Below, piece after piece: positions 18,259 through 27,199 of a stretch of DNA of 64,000 bases; position 1 is the first letter of the stretch, and each line of letters begins with the position of its first letter. The notes below the pieces were generated by a model that worked only from the letters and a program-made list of their open reading frames with translations, searched no databases and had not been told where the DNA came from. The stretch lies in the NCBI RefSeq assembly GCF_042682545.1, contig NZ_JBHUHQ010000002.1; one strand, written 5' to 3'. The DNA comes from Ornithinibacillus salinisoli (GTDB lineage Bacteria > Bacillota > Bacilli > Bacillales > Amphibacillaceae). Both the position numbers and the translations under genes were made by a program.

Positions 18259-19527
18259 TTATCCTTCTAATAATAAATCATAAGGATCTTCTAATAATTG
18301 CTTCACACGTACTAAAAATTGTACCGCTTCTTTCCCATCAACAATACGGTGATCATAGGAAAGTGCTAGATACATCATTGGACGAACTTCAATCGAATCA
18401 TCCGGCATTACCATCGCACGTTTTTGAATGTTATGCATTCCTAGGATCCCAACTTGTGGAGCATTTAATATTGGTGTCGATAACATAGATCCAAATGTTC
18501 CACCATTTGTAATAGTAAAAGTTCCACCTTGAAGATCATTTAATCCCAATGCTTTATCACGAGCTTTTTTACCTAGATTTGAGATTTCACGCTCTACACC
18601 AGCAAAATCAAGTCGATCAGCATCACGAACAACAGGGACTACTAAGCCGTCATCTGTAGAAACAGCAATACCAATATCATAAAACTTCTTAAGTACTAAT
18701 TCATTACCTTGGATTTCTGCATTTAATAATGGGAAATCTTTTAATGCACCAACTACAGCTTTCGTAAAGAAGGACATAAATCCAAGTTTAACACCATGCT
18801 TATCCATGAATCTTTCTTTACGTTCACTACGAAGTTTCATTACATTTGTTAAATCTACCTCGTTAAATGTTGTTAGCATTGCGGCAGTTTGTTGAGCTTC
18901 TACTAAACGGTTTGCAATTGTTTGACGGCGACGTGTCATTTTCACACGCTCAACCGGCTTGTCAAATTCCGTTTTCTCTGTATCTTTAGGAGCTTCTTTC
19001 TTTGCTGGCTTTTTATCTGCTTTAGGTTCATTTCCTGCTTTTGCAGCTGCATCCACATCCTCTGGGCGAACTCTGCCAAGTGGATCTCGTGGACTTACTT
19101 CACTTAAGTCAATATTCAACTCACGTGCACGTTTTCTCGCTGCCGGAGTTGCAATGACATCATGCTTTGATTTCTCTTCTGTCTTTTCTTCTTGTTGTGG
19201 AGTTTCTGTTTTTTCTTCTACTTTTGGCTCTTCCTGTTTAGGCTCTTCTTTCGGTGCTGGCTCTGCAGCAGAAGAATCTCCAGTTGCTTCTCCATCTTCA
19301 CTTACTTTTCCGATGACGTCACCTACTTCTACGTCTTCACCCTCTTCACTAACAATTTCTGTTAGTACTCCGGAAACTTCTGCGTTAACTTCTACATTAA
19401 CCTTGTCAGTCTCTAGCTCAACAACAGGATCTCCTTTTTCAACTTTATCCCCTATTTTCACTAACCATTCGGCAATTGTTCCTTCTGTAATGGATTCAGC
19501 AAGTTCCGGTACTTTAATTTCTTTCAC
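18259..19527 (-). CDS. odhB: 2-Oxoglutarate dehydrogenase E2 (dihydrolipoyl succinyltransferase)
   Basis: Core enzyme of the 2-oxoglutarate dehydrogenase complex; it transfers the succinyl group from lipoamide to CoA in the TCA cycle. Seen in 422 residues: lipoyl domain 1-75 with the modified Lys42 in ETDKVNV, an acidic Pro/Glu-rich linker 80-125, the E3-binding domain near 125-160 (ATPAARKRARE), and the acyltransferase domain with catalytic SYDHRIVDG near 390. Its start overlaps the end of odhA by 14 bases, so translation is coupled. E3 (dihydrolipoyl dehydrogenase) is not in the window. Confidence 0.96.
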   Translation of the reverse strand: MKEIKVPELAESITEGTIAEWLVKIGDKVEKGDPVVELETDKVNVEVNAEVSGVLTEIVSEEGEDVEVGDVIGKVSEDGEATGDSSAAEPAPKEEPKQEEPKVEEKTETPQQEEKTEEKSKHDVIATPAARKRARELNIDLSEVSPRDPLGRVRPEDVDAAAKAGNEPKADKKPAKKEAPKDTEKTEFDKPVERVKMTRRRQTIANRLVEAQQTAAMLTTFNEVDLTNVMKLRSERKERFMDKHGVKLGFMSFFTKAVVGALKDFPLLNAEIQGNELVLKKFYDIGIAVSTDDGLVVPVVRDADRLDFAGVEREISNLGKKARDKALGLNDLQGGTFTITNGGTFGSMLSTPILNAPQVGILGMHNIQKRAMVMPDDSIEVRPMMYLALSYDHRIVDGKEAVQFLVRVKQLLEDPYDLLLEG

Positions 19528-22381
19528 TAGAATCTCCTCCTGGGCTTAAGTTAATTGCTTGTTGTATGATTTGTTGTTGCTCGTGTTTGTGAATGTTTGG
19601 CTCACCGACAGCAGGTGCTGAACGATCTGGGCGTCCAATATAGCGTAATGATTGACCATCCTTTAATAAATCACGTAAATAGTCATCCACAAAATCCCAT
19701 GCACCCATGTTTTTCGGCTCTTCTTGCACCCAAACAATTTCTTCTACGTTAGGAAGTTCTTTTAATTCTTTTTCTAATTCCTTTTTCGGGAATGGATAAA
19801 TTTGTTCAAGTCTCACTGCTCGTAACCAGTCAAATTTTTCATCCGAGTTTATGATAGCTTCTTCGATATCTACCATTACTTTACCACTACCAATTAGTAA
19901 ACGCTTTGCATTTTTCTTACTAACTTTTAAATTCGGTTGATTACGTAAAGCTTCAAACTTCCCATCTGTAAATTCCTTCGCTTCAGAAGCGATCATTTGA
20001 TTACGTAATAAACTACTCTTTGGAGTCATTAATACTAAAGGTCTCGCTTCTTCTCGTCCACCTAATGCCGCTTGTCTACGAATCAGATGGAAAAATTGAG
20101 CAGATGAAGTAACATAAGCTACAATCCAGTTGTTTTCTGCTGCCATTTGAAGGAAGCGTTCTAATCTTGCACTAGAATGTTCAGGTCCTTGCCCTTCATA
20201 TCCATGTGGCAATAACATTACCATATTTGATTTTTCGCCCCATTTTGCTCGAGCAGCTGAAATAAATTGATCAAACACAACTTGTGCTGTATTTGCAAAA
20301 TCACCAAACTGCGCTTCCCAAAGAACCAGTGTTTCAGGTGAATGTACACTGTATCCATATTCAAACCCTAGTACACCCGCTTCAGATAATGGGCTATTTC
20401 GAACGTCAAAGGATACATTAGTATCATCTAAACCATGCATTGTACAATATTTTTCGTTTGTCTCCGTGTCGTTTAATACAACATGCCTGTGTGCAAATGT
20501 ACCACGTTCAGAATCTTGACCTGTTAATCGAATAGGAATACCATCTTGAAGAATGGATGCATATGCTAATGCTTCCCCAGCACCCCAGTCCGCCTTATTC
20601 CCATCTTTCAGTGCTTCTTTACGGCGCTTCAGAATTCGACTTAGTTTTTTATTTTCATTAAACTCTTCAGGGCGTTTTAACAATCCTTCATTAAGTGCCT
20701 CTAACTTTTCTAAAGGAACTGCTGTTTCAAATTGTGTAAGATCTGCGTTTAATGCTTCAGGTATCGGCTGACATTTTACTTCCGTTCTATCATTTTCTTT
20801 CATGCCGTTATACATTTCTCGAAGTTTATTTTCCACTTGATCCTTCATTTGATTAAATTCTTCTTCTTTAAGTACCCCTTTATCTGTTAACACCTTCGCA
20901 AAAACATTTGTTGCTGTTGGGTGAATATCGATTTCTTTATATAATCTAGGCTGTGTCATACGAGGTTCATCCATTTCGTTATGACCATAACGACGGTAAC
21001 CTACTAAATCAATAAGAAAATCTTTATTAAACTTTTTGCGATACTCATATGCAACTCTTACTGCTGAAATACAAGCAATTGGATCATCCGAATTAACATG
21101 AATAATCGGGATCTCAAATCCCTTTGCCAGGTCACTTGCATAACGAGTCGAACGGCCATCCTCTTGGTCTGTTGTATATCCTACAAGATTGTTTGCGATG
21201 ATATGAAGTGTTCCACCAGTTGAATAACCAGGCAAGTTAGCTAAATTCAATGTTTCCGCTACAACACCTTCACCAATAAATGCAGCATCACCATGAATTA
21301 ATACTGGAATTGCTTTATTAAAATCCTGCTTTGGATACCCGCTATCTGAGCGATCATCTTGGGCTGCACGTGCAAACCCTTCAACAACAGGATTTACAAA
21401 TTCTAAGTGTGATGGGTTGTGTGACATTGTAATACGTGTACTTGTTTCTTCTCCATCCACAACGTCTTTAACAGCACCAAAGTGATATTTAACATCACCA
21501 GTCCAACCATAATTAATTCCTCGTGATCCTTCTGATGGAATTAATTCTTTATTTGGAGAATGATGGAACTCGGAAAAAATCTTATCCATTGGCTTTCCAA
21601 GAATATGTGCTAACACACTTAATCTACCTCGGTGTGCCATTCCCATCATAATATTTTTAACTTTATCGCGAATTGCATATTTAACAATGCCATCAAGCAT
21701 TGGGACCATCGATTCTAAACCTTCAATTGAGAAACGTTTTTGTCCAACAAATGTTTTGGATAAAAACCCTTCGAATCCCTCAACCTGTGCTAAACGGTCT
21801 AATAATTGCTTTTTCTCATCATCAGATAAATCAAGACGTGCTTCACCTGACTCAATGACATTTAGTAACCAGTTACGTTCTTCTTCATTATTTACATGAT
21901 CATATTCAAATGTTATTGTTCCTGTGTAGAATTTTTTTAGTTCCCTGACAACATCTAGACCATTTTCTACATTTCTAGGTGCTTTTTCCCAAAGCCATGT
22001 TGCCGGTATAGCTTTTAAATCTTCATTACTTAAACCATATGTTTTTGGGTCTACTAATTCAGATGTCCGCTCTCTTTGAAGGCCGACAGGGTAAATATCT
22101 GCCTCCAAATGTCCGAAACGACGAATAGCCTCAACAAGTTTCCATGCTGAGGTAAGCTTCTTCACATCATTTATAGAAGTAGATTGAGAATCTTGTTGTA
22201 CTGTATTGTTTGTTTGATACAACCAGTCAGGAGCTCCATGCTGATCAAATAATTCCTTAATCGATGGATCAACTGCTTGAGGGTCCTCTTTATATAACTC
22301 ATATTGTTCCTCTACATACCCCATGTTTGGACCAAAAAATTCTCCCCAGAATCCTTGTGCAGATTCATCATTCTGTGCCAC
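19514..22381 (-). CDS. odhA: 2-Oxoglutarate dehydrogenase E1
   Basis: Thiamine-diphosphate enzyme that decarboxylates 2-oxoglutarate and passes succinyl to E2. At 955 residues it is full length. Visible: N-terminal FWGEFFGPN, the E1 segment MGMAHRGRL near 245, the TPP-binding GDAAFIGEG near 365, and the second-half HGYEGQGPEHSSAR near 733. Start is GTG 22381 after GGGGGT. It is the first gene of the odhAB operon. The CCGTT-gta-AACGG dyad 32 bases upstream is a possible control site. Confidence 0.96.
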   Translation of the reverse strand: MAQNDESAQGFWGEFFGPNMGYVEEQYELYKEDPQAVDPSIKELFDQHGAPDWLYQTNNTVQQDSQSTSINDVKKLTSAWKLVEAIRRFGHLEADIYPVGLQRERTSELVDPKTYGLSNEDLKAIPATWLWEKAPRNVENGLDVVRELKKFYTGTITFEYDHVNNEEERNWLLNVIESGEARLDLSDDEKKQLLDRLAQVEGFEGFLSKTFVGQKRFSIEGLESMVPMLDGIVKYAIRDKVKNIMMGMAHRGRLSVLAHILGKPMDKIFSEFHHSPNKELIPSEGSRGINYGWTGDVKYHFGAVKDVVDGEETSTRITMSHNPSHLEFVNPVVEGFARAAQDDRSDSGYPKQDFNKAIPVLIHGDAAFIGEGVVAETLNLANLPGYSTGGTLHIIANNLVGYTTDQEDGRSTRYASDLAKGFEIPIIHVNSDDPIACISAVRVAYEYRKKFNKDFLIDLVGYRRYGHNEMDEPRMTQPRLYKEIDIHPTATNVFAKVLTDKGVLKEEEFNQMKDQVENKLREMYNGMKENDRTEVKCQPIPEALNADLTQFETAVPLEKLEALNEGLLKRPEEFNENKKLSRILKRRKEALKDGNKADWGAGEALAYASILQDGIPIRLTGQDSERGTFAHRHVVLNDTETNEKYCTMHGLDDTNVSFDVRNSPLSEAGVLGFEYGYSVHSPETLVLWEAQFGDFANTAQVVFDQFISAARAKWGEKSNMVMLLPHGYEGQGPEHSSARLERFLQMAAENNWIVAYVTSSAQFFHLIRRQAALGGREEARPLVLMTPKSSLLRNQMIASEAKEFTDGKFEALRNQPNLKVSKKNAKRLLIGSGKVMVDIEEAIINSDEKFDWLRAVRLEQIYPFPKKELEKELKELPNVEEIVWVQEEPKNMGAWDFVDDYLRDLLKDGQSLRYIGRPDRSAPAVGEPNIHKHEQQQIIQQAINLSPGGDSSERN

Positions 22382-22412
22382 GTTTTATACCCCCATTTGA
22401 AGTTAACTTTCT

Positions 22413-22430
22413 CCGTTGTAAACGGTTTTA
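22413..22430 (-). promoter_or_regulatory. Possible cre-like dyad upstream of odhA
   Basis: CCGTT-gta-AACGG (22413-22425) lies in TTGTAAACGGTTTTA, one base from the degenerate cre consensus (T in place of C near the end). Glucose repression of odhAB is known in Bacillus; its use here is inferred. The rest of 22431-22700 is A+T-rich and must hold the odhA promoter, which I cannot place with confidence. Confidence 0.3.
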
Positions 22431-22735
22431 AACTCAATTCTTATTATAGAACTGAGGAATGACTTCATCAACTAATATACCTTATTTTATATAAGAGAAC
22501 AATATTTGATAGCTGGATTACGTAAATTATTTTCATTTCTTCAAAATATGTACCATTATTTGATTTACTTTGGTTAACTTACGCAAAAATCAAACTTATA
22601 TTTCACGTTCACGAAATTTCCATTTCTCTTAGTTCACATTAAGGAAATTATTCGGTATAATAAGGGCATATTATATTGTAATAATAATTTACATAGTGAT
22701 TTAACTATAATTGTACTTGATGAGGAGGACATGAA

Positions 22736-22843
22736 ATGACAATCAAATTAGCATTATTATTAGGAGTAATCGTTACATTTATTTTATCAATGTTCACATC
22801 CGGTTACGATGCAAAGCCTGGCGTACCGAAAAATAATCAGTAG
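22736..22843 (+). CDS. 35-residue membrane peptide
   Basis: Short gene with strong translation signals: GAGGAGGAC at 22722-22730, then ATG 22736. The product has one hydrophobic helix (about residues 4-22, LALLLGVIVTFILSMF) and a short polar tail with KPGVPKNNQ, so it is probably a single-pass membrane protein with its tail outside or in the cytosol. A good terminator follows 42 bases after the stop, making this an independent transcript. I do not recognise the family; divergent position next to odhA may only reflect shared promoter space. An adjacent ATG five bases upstream runs straight into a stop. Confidence 0.7.
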   Translation: MTIKLALLLGVIVTFILSMFTSGYDAKPGVPKNNQ

Positions 22844-22884
22844 AAGATAAAGGTTCGAGTGCTTAGCACTAAACCTATTCGTTT

Positions 22885-22926
22885 AAAAAAGCCATCATGT
22901 TTAAAATACATGACGGCTTTTTTAAT
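22885..22926 (+). terminator. Terminator of the 35-residue gene
   Basis: AAAAAAGCC-a-TCATGT / ACATGA-c-GGCTTTTTT (22885-22922), a long stem with one internal mismatch and a T-run on the plus strand. Confidence 0.85.
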
Positions 22927-22984
22927 CGCATATTATTGAAAGTTTAATTTATGAAGACAGTTTCCTTAAAAAAGATTATTGATT

Positions 22985-23640
22985 TTCCAAGCAAAGAATT
23001 TTAAGTAGAAATTGATGTAAAATGCGGAGTAACTTTCGCTTGGATTTACTTTCTTTCACACATTTCGAAGGCATTGCTATACAACCGCTCCGGCAGAATA
23101 CTTCGCTTTCCGCGGGCACGGCCTCAGCCAGGGTACTTCTCGAATATGCTTCTTCGTTCCCTTGCGCCGAGGAAGCATGCTTCGGAGCGTAACTGGAAGA
23201 CGCAGGTGCATCTCCGGGGTCTTCGGACACGTGCTGTTCCCGCAGGAGTCTACGTATTCTGCCTACGCTGTTGGGTAGTAATCTGGTTATGGAGGGTAGT
23301 AACCCACGCTATCAATATTCAGTGAGGCTCTTCTAACCAATAAATGTAATGAAGTTGTAATCCACTATTCTAGCGGAAGAAATACACGTAGACTCCTTGA
23401 AAAAGAAAACCACTTTTTCTGCGTGCGAAGTGTCGCTGACGTAGCGTTCCTTGTCCAGCGGGAGGAAAGGCATCGGTGAGACCCCGGAGAACGGAGTTCG
23501 AGGAGGCTCACCAGCCGCCCGCGGCAAAGTAGACACTGTAAAAGCGACCTAAAGGAGCTTGAACAGATGTCGCACTTGTGCTGGAAGTGAAAGCGAAGTG
23601 TATTTCTGGAGCGAGGTTTGTTGCAGTACATTTAATCTCA
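22985..23640. repeat. Compound GC-rich dispersed repeat, two inverted copies
   Basis: No gene in about 800 bases. Two GC-rich arms lie in opposite orientation: 23080-23268 (ends CCGCTCCGGCAGAATACTTC and GGAGTCTACGTATTCTGCC) and 23370-23625 (begins AGCGGAAGAAATACACGTAG). The words GGCACGGCCTCAGCC, TCCGGGGTCTTCGGACACGT and TTCCCGCAGGAGTCTACGT recur in intergenic regions of many Bacillaceae from memory. Parts also match 856-889, 1208-1260 and 57636-57665 of this window. All open frames here are repeat by-products. Function unknown. Confidence 0.7.
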
Positions 23641-23742
23641 AATTTCACCACGTTTTTCATATTAAGTTACTTCGCAGTTTATATAAAAACAACAACAAAC
23701 AATGCGAAATGAGCCTGTATGAAAAAGAACAAAACACACCTA

Positions 23743-24216
23743 TTAATACATATTCGGAAATCCTTGTTGGCGTAATGCTTCATAAATAATAATGGCTGCG
23801 GTGTTGGATAAATTCAATGACCGCACTTTATCATTCATATGAATCCGTAAGCATTGATCTTCTTTTCCAACTAATAAATCCTTCGGTATTCCATCTGTTT
23901 CCCTACCAAATACAAAAAATATGTCTTCCTCTGTATGACTGAAATCAAAATCTGTATAATGCTTCGTACCAAAATTTTCAATATAATAAAAAGACCCTTG
24001 TTGATATCTATCATATAATTCCTGAATCGAATTATACTCTTGAATATCTACATTCTTCCAATAATCTAACCCAGCTCGGCGTACCATTTTATCATCTGTT
24101 GAGAATCCTAATGGATGAATCAAATGAAGTGTTACACCTGTTGCTAAGCAAGTTCGTGCAATATTTCCTGTATTCGCGGGTATTTCTGGTTGGTATAGTA
24201 CTACATGTAAACTCAC
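23743..24216 (-). CDS. trmL: tRNA (cytidine/uridine-34-2'-O)-methyltransferase
   Basis: SPOUT-family RNA methylase that modifies the wobble base of certain leucine tRNAs using S-adenosylmethionine. At 157 residues it is full length. Motifs: N-terminal LYQPEIPANTGNIARTC with the catalytic Arg in motif 1, FGRETDGIP near 108, and the knot segment ending RSLNLSNTAAIIIYE near 140. It lies downstream of an amidase gene and queG on the same strand, the arrangement I recall as yhbA-yhbB-cspR in B. subtilis. Confidence 0.94.
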   Translation of the reverse strand: MSLHVVLYQPEIPANTGNIARTCLATGVTLHLIHPLGFSTDDKMVRRAGLDYWKNVDIQEYNSIQELYDRYQQGSFYYIENFGTKHYTDFDFSHTEEDIFFVFGRETDGIPKDLLVGKEDQCLRIHMNDKVRSLNLSNTAAIIIYEALRQQGFPNMY

Positions 24217-24258
24217 TATTCATTCTCCTTGCTATTTTATCACTACAATATTATATCA

Positions 24259-25104
24259 CTACTCACCGATTCGGAAAAACTTGTATTTTATATTTGGTGT
24301 ATATGCTGTTGAATCCTCATAAGACCAGTATCGATGGCGACTGTTATCAGTATGGGCATTTACTAAAGGCATACCATTATTATCCCGAGATACGACAATC
24401 GTATTATGATCCCATCTACCATCTCCTTCAAAATCGTAACAAATAATATCTCCTGGCGAGAGGTCGCTCGCAGAATCAACTGCTATTCCCTTTAACCCTT
24501 GTGTTGAACCGTCTAAATACCATCTCAGTGAATGTGCTACTGACCAACTATAACTCCAGTTATTATTTTGATACCACCAACCTTGATTCCGATTTGGTGC
24601 ACCACGCATAGGCGCACCACCTGCCCTTAGGCATTGTGATACGTAATTGGTACAATCAACATCAAATTTTCGATATGCAGGATTATAACTATTCCACCAA
24701 CGTTCTGCATATTGAACAGCGGCCAGCCTATCATAGCTAAATCGTTCAATCTTTCCATTCCGAATCGTTTCCGGTACTATCTTTTCCTTTTCCACTTTTT
24801 CATATGGCAGCCCAATCATGTGGTTATCGACTATCTCACCTTCAACTAATCTAAATTGATAGGCATTTACGTTTTCTTCCATATAAAAGTGATCCTTCTG
24901 TTTCATTAAAAAGGTTATGTGTAATAAATAATGGACCGTTTCCCCGGACCTTTGAATCATTCGTTCGTATATACTGCCTTCTCCATTTATACGAACTATT
25001 TCCACGCCACGTTTTTTACACAAATCCTTTTTCCGCTTCCACCAAGAAATTTCATTATGTTCCGTTTCGAAAAATTCCAGCCAATATGCTCTTAACTTCT
25101 CCAT
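24259..25104 (-). CDS. Amidase-domain protein (YhbB-like)
   Basis: Protein of 281 residues with a C-terminal putative amidase fold (Amidase_6, NlpC/P60-related). The expected catalytic Cys is in the DVDCTNYVSQCL segment near 150 and the His in RWDHNTIVVSRD near 236; a second polar residue near NAHTDNSRHRYW completes the site. No signal peptide is visible at the N-terminus, so it may act inside the cell or be released otherwise. Start moved to ATG 25104, where GGAGGGG lies eight bases upstream. Conserved next to trmL and queG; its substrate is not known. Confidence 0.85.
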   Translation of the reverse strand: MEKLRAYWLEFFETEHNEISWWKRKKDLCKKRGVEIVRINGEGSIYERMIQRSGETVHYLLHITFLMKQKDHFYMEENVNAYQFRLVEGEIVDNHMIGLPYEKVEKEKIVPETIRNGKIERFSYDRLAAVQYAERWWNSYNPAYRKFDVDCTNYVSQCLRAGGAPMRGAPNRNQGWWYQNNNWSYSWSVAHSLRWYLDGSTQGLKGIAVDSASDLSPGDIICYDFEGDGRWDHNTIVVSRDNNGMPLVNAHTDNSRHRYWSYEDSTAYTPNIKYKFFRIGE

Positions 25105-25156
25105 TAGAAATCCCCTCCAATATATGTATATGGAGGGGAAGCTTGTCAAAGTTGTA

Positions 25157-25450
25157 TTAGTTAAAATATAAAAGTAAAAATCCCAATAGTAAGTTAGGAA
25201 CTGCTATTGTGGCAGAAACTAATAATACATTACTTCGTTTCCTTCGATCTTCCTTATTTTCAGAATGATAGTTTGCTCGTAATTGATCTGGAGTAGCAAA
25301 CACACCTCCTAACAATCCACTTATTACGACAAACACTATACCTATACCAAGTGTAATGGATCCATATAGCTCTAAGTTTTTTGTAAAAATTCCAAGAAGT
25401 GTTAAAACAGCTGCAACCGAAAATCCAATAATGAAAGCCTTTTTAAAAAT
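25157..25450 (-). CDS. Small DUF5316-like membrane protein with apparent ATT start
   Basis: An open frame of 97 codons that lacks ATG, GTG or TTG at its 5' end. The first usable codon is ATT 25450, six bases after ACGGAGGG, followed by FKKAFIIGF. The product has hydrophobic segments at about 6-22, 27-47 and 75-97, with a polar loop DQLRANYHSENKEDRRKR between the last two. This loop pattern is what I recall for DUF5316 small membrane proteins. The reading frame is intact and has no upstream ATG in frame. Either initiation is at ATT, or a start codon has been lost by mutation. It lies between ogt and the amidase on the same strand. Confidence 0.68.
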   Translation of the reverse strand: MFKKAFIIGFSVAAVLTLLGIFTKNLELYGSITLGIGIVFVVISGLLGGVFATPDQLRANYHSENKEDRRKRSNVLLVSATIAVPNLLLGFLLLYFN

Positions 25451-25512
25451 AGAAATCCCTCCGTATAGTATGAGATTACTATCTTATACGAAAAGACCTC
25501 CGAAATGTTTCA

Positions 25513-26031
25513 CTATTTCGCAAACTCATGTGCTAATAAAAACTCTTTTTTATCAAGGCCACCATTATAACCAACCATCTTGCCGTTAGCTCCAATTACT
25601 CGATGGCATGGTACGATAATCGAAAATGGGTTTTTATTTACCGCCCCACCAACTGCACGTACTGCTTTCGGATTACCAATTGTTTCAGCTATATCTTTAT
25701 ATGATTTTGTTATCCCGAAAGGAATATGATCATAAAGTGCTTGCCATACCTTTTTTTGAAAAGGGGTTCCATAAAAATCAAAGTTAATCGTAAACTCCTT
25801 CTTTTGACGTAAAAAATAGTCATTCAGTTGATCTATAACATGCTGAACTTTTTCAGGCTTGCAAACGAAATTAATTTCACCGATATAGCGTCTTGTCCAA
25901 ACTTCAAGCTTTTCTTTCATTACTGCCATCGAACCAAAATCTATCCGAACAATATTTTCACCATTACTAATGACGAGGATTGTTCCGATAGGTGATTCCA
26001 TTTCTCCATAGTACAAGTGCTTATCCATCAA
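25513..26031 (-). CDS. ogt: Methylated-DNA-[protein]-cysteine S-methyltransferase
   Basis: Suicide repair protein that removes alkyl groups from O6-alkylguanine in DNA. The 172 residues show the acceptor Cys142 in the invariant PCHRV motif and the upstream helix-turn-helix segment ending NPKAVRAVGGAVNKNP. Two ATGs in a row begin the gene. It follows queG by eight bases on the same strand, so the two are probably one transcript. Confidence 0.94.
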   Translation of the reverse strand: MMDKHLYYGEMESPIGTILVISNGENIVRIDFGSMAVMKEKLEVWTRRYIGEINFVCKPEKVQHVIDQLNDYFLRQKKEFTINFDFYGTPFQKKVWQALYDHIPFGITKSYKDIAETIGNPKAVRAVGGAVNKNPFSIIVPCHRVIGANGKMVGYNGGLDKKEFLLAHEFAK

Positions 26032-26039
26032 ATCCCCCT

Positions 26040-27185
26040 CTACCCATGTTTCGCCTTTTCTTGAAAAGCCAAGCCTTTTTCCATTTCGAATCGAACCTGT
26101 TCATCTATTTCCTTTTCCGTTGCTTCACGAATTGCAGCATATGCTTCATCTGTTCCTATCTTCCCAAGTGACCAAGCTGCCGTTCCTCGTATAACCGGTC
26201 GAGGATCATTGTTCATTACTTCTATTAATTCTTCAACAGCAGAAGCATCTTTATAATGTCCTAATCCGATAATAGCATTTCGTTGGAGGGGCTTTTTGCC
26301 ACGCCACGAGCCTGAAATATAACCAAAGGTTTCCTTAAATTCACGATTAGAAATACGAAGCATTGGTTTAAGCTTCGGCTTGGCAATGTCATGTTCTGGC
26401 TCAAATTCGGGGTGTATATGAAAATCTACTTTTTTATTTTTAGGGCATACGACCTGACATGTATCACATCCATAAACGCGATTACCTATTTTCGTACGGA
26501 ACTCATCTGGTAAGTAATCCTTTGTCTGTGTTAAAAATGCAATACATCGCTGTGCATTGAGCTGTCCTCCTTCAACAAGAGCTCCAGTTGGACATGCATC
26601 CATACACTTCCGGCAATCACCACAGCTATCTTCAACAGGAGAATCCGGTGTAAAAGGGATATTTGTGATCATTTCTCCCAAATAAACAAATGAACCAAAT
26701 TCCGGTGTAATAATCGATGTGTTTTTCCCACTAAATCCAATACCAGCGCGTTCTGCTACTGCTCGATCAGACAACTCTCCTGTGTCAACCATCACCTTCG
26801 TGTTCGCATCCGAAACTTTCTCTTTAATAAAAGCCTCTAATTTTTCGAGGCAGTCACGCAAAACATGATGGTAGTCTGTTCCCCATGATGCCCGAGCAAA
26901 AATTCCTCTTCGCTCTTCTTTCGTACTTTTGGGTGCATCTTTCATTCGGGATGGATATGCAAGAGCTATAGAAATGATGGATTGTGCCTCTGGTAATAAA
27001 CGTTTTGGCTCCGTTCGTTCTTCAATTGATCCCTTTTCAAAGCCAGATTGGTATTTAAGTTCTTGTTGTCGTTTAAGACGTTCTTTTAGTTCCCCAAACA
27101 CATCTGCAGTTGTAAAACCAATTTTATCTATACCTATTTTCTGACTATATGCGATTATATCTTGCTTCAATTGCTCTGTATTCAA
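26040..27185 (-). CDS. queG: Epoxyqueuosine reductase with HEAT-repeat tail
   Basis: Cobalamin- and Fe-S-dependent enzyme that reduces epoxyqueuosine to queuosine at the tRNA wobble position. Seen in 381 residues: two [4Fe-4S] motifs CGDCRKCMDACP near 187 and CDTCQVVCP near 240, the DTGELSDRAVAERAGIG catalytic stretch near 130, and C-terminal HEAT-like repeats about 300-375. The HEAT extension is typical of the Bacillus form (YhbA). First gene of a probable queG-ogt transcript. Confidence 0.94.
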   Translation of the reverse strand: MNTEQLKQDIIAYSQKIGIDKIGFTTADVFGELKERLKRQQELKYQSGFEKGSIEERTEPKRLLPEAQSIISIALAYPSRMKDAPKSTKEERRGIFARASWGTDYHHVLRDCLEKLEAFIKEKVSDANTKVMVDTGELSDRAVAERAGIGFSGKNTSIITPEFGSFVYLGEMITNIPFTPDSPVEDSCGDCRKCMDACPTGALVEGGQLNAQRCIAFLTQTKDYLPDEFRTKIGNRVYGCDTCQVVCPKNKKVDFHIHPEFEPEHDIAKPKLKPMLRISNREFKETFGYISGSWRGKKPLQRNAIIGLGHYKDASAVEELIEVMNNDPRPVIRGTAAWSLGKIGTDEAYAAIREATEKEIDEQVRFEMEKGLAFQEKAKHG

Positions 27186-27199
27186 GGGAGATTCCTCCT

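Noticed and set aside
18959..19549. 196-codon plus-strand frame opposite odhB
   Set aside because: Ser/Thr-rich shadow of the E2 lipoyl and linker domains; no ribosome site.
22976..23631. Four open frames in the repeat block
   Set aside because: Cysteine- and arginine-rich translations in overlapping frames on both strands, typical of GC-rich non-coding repeats.
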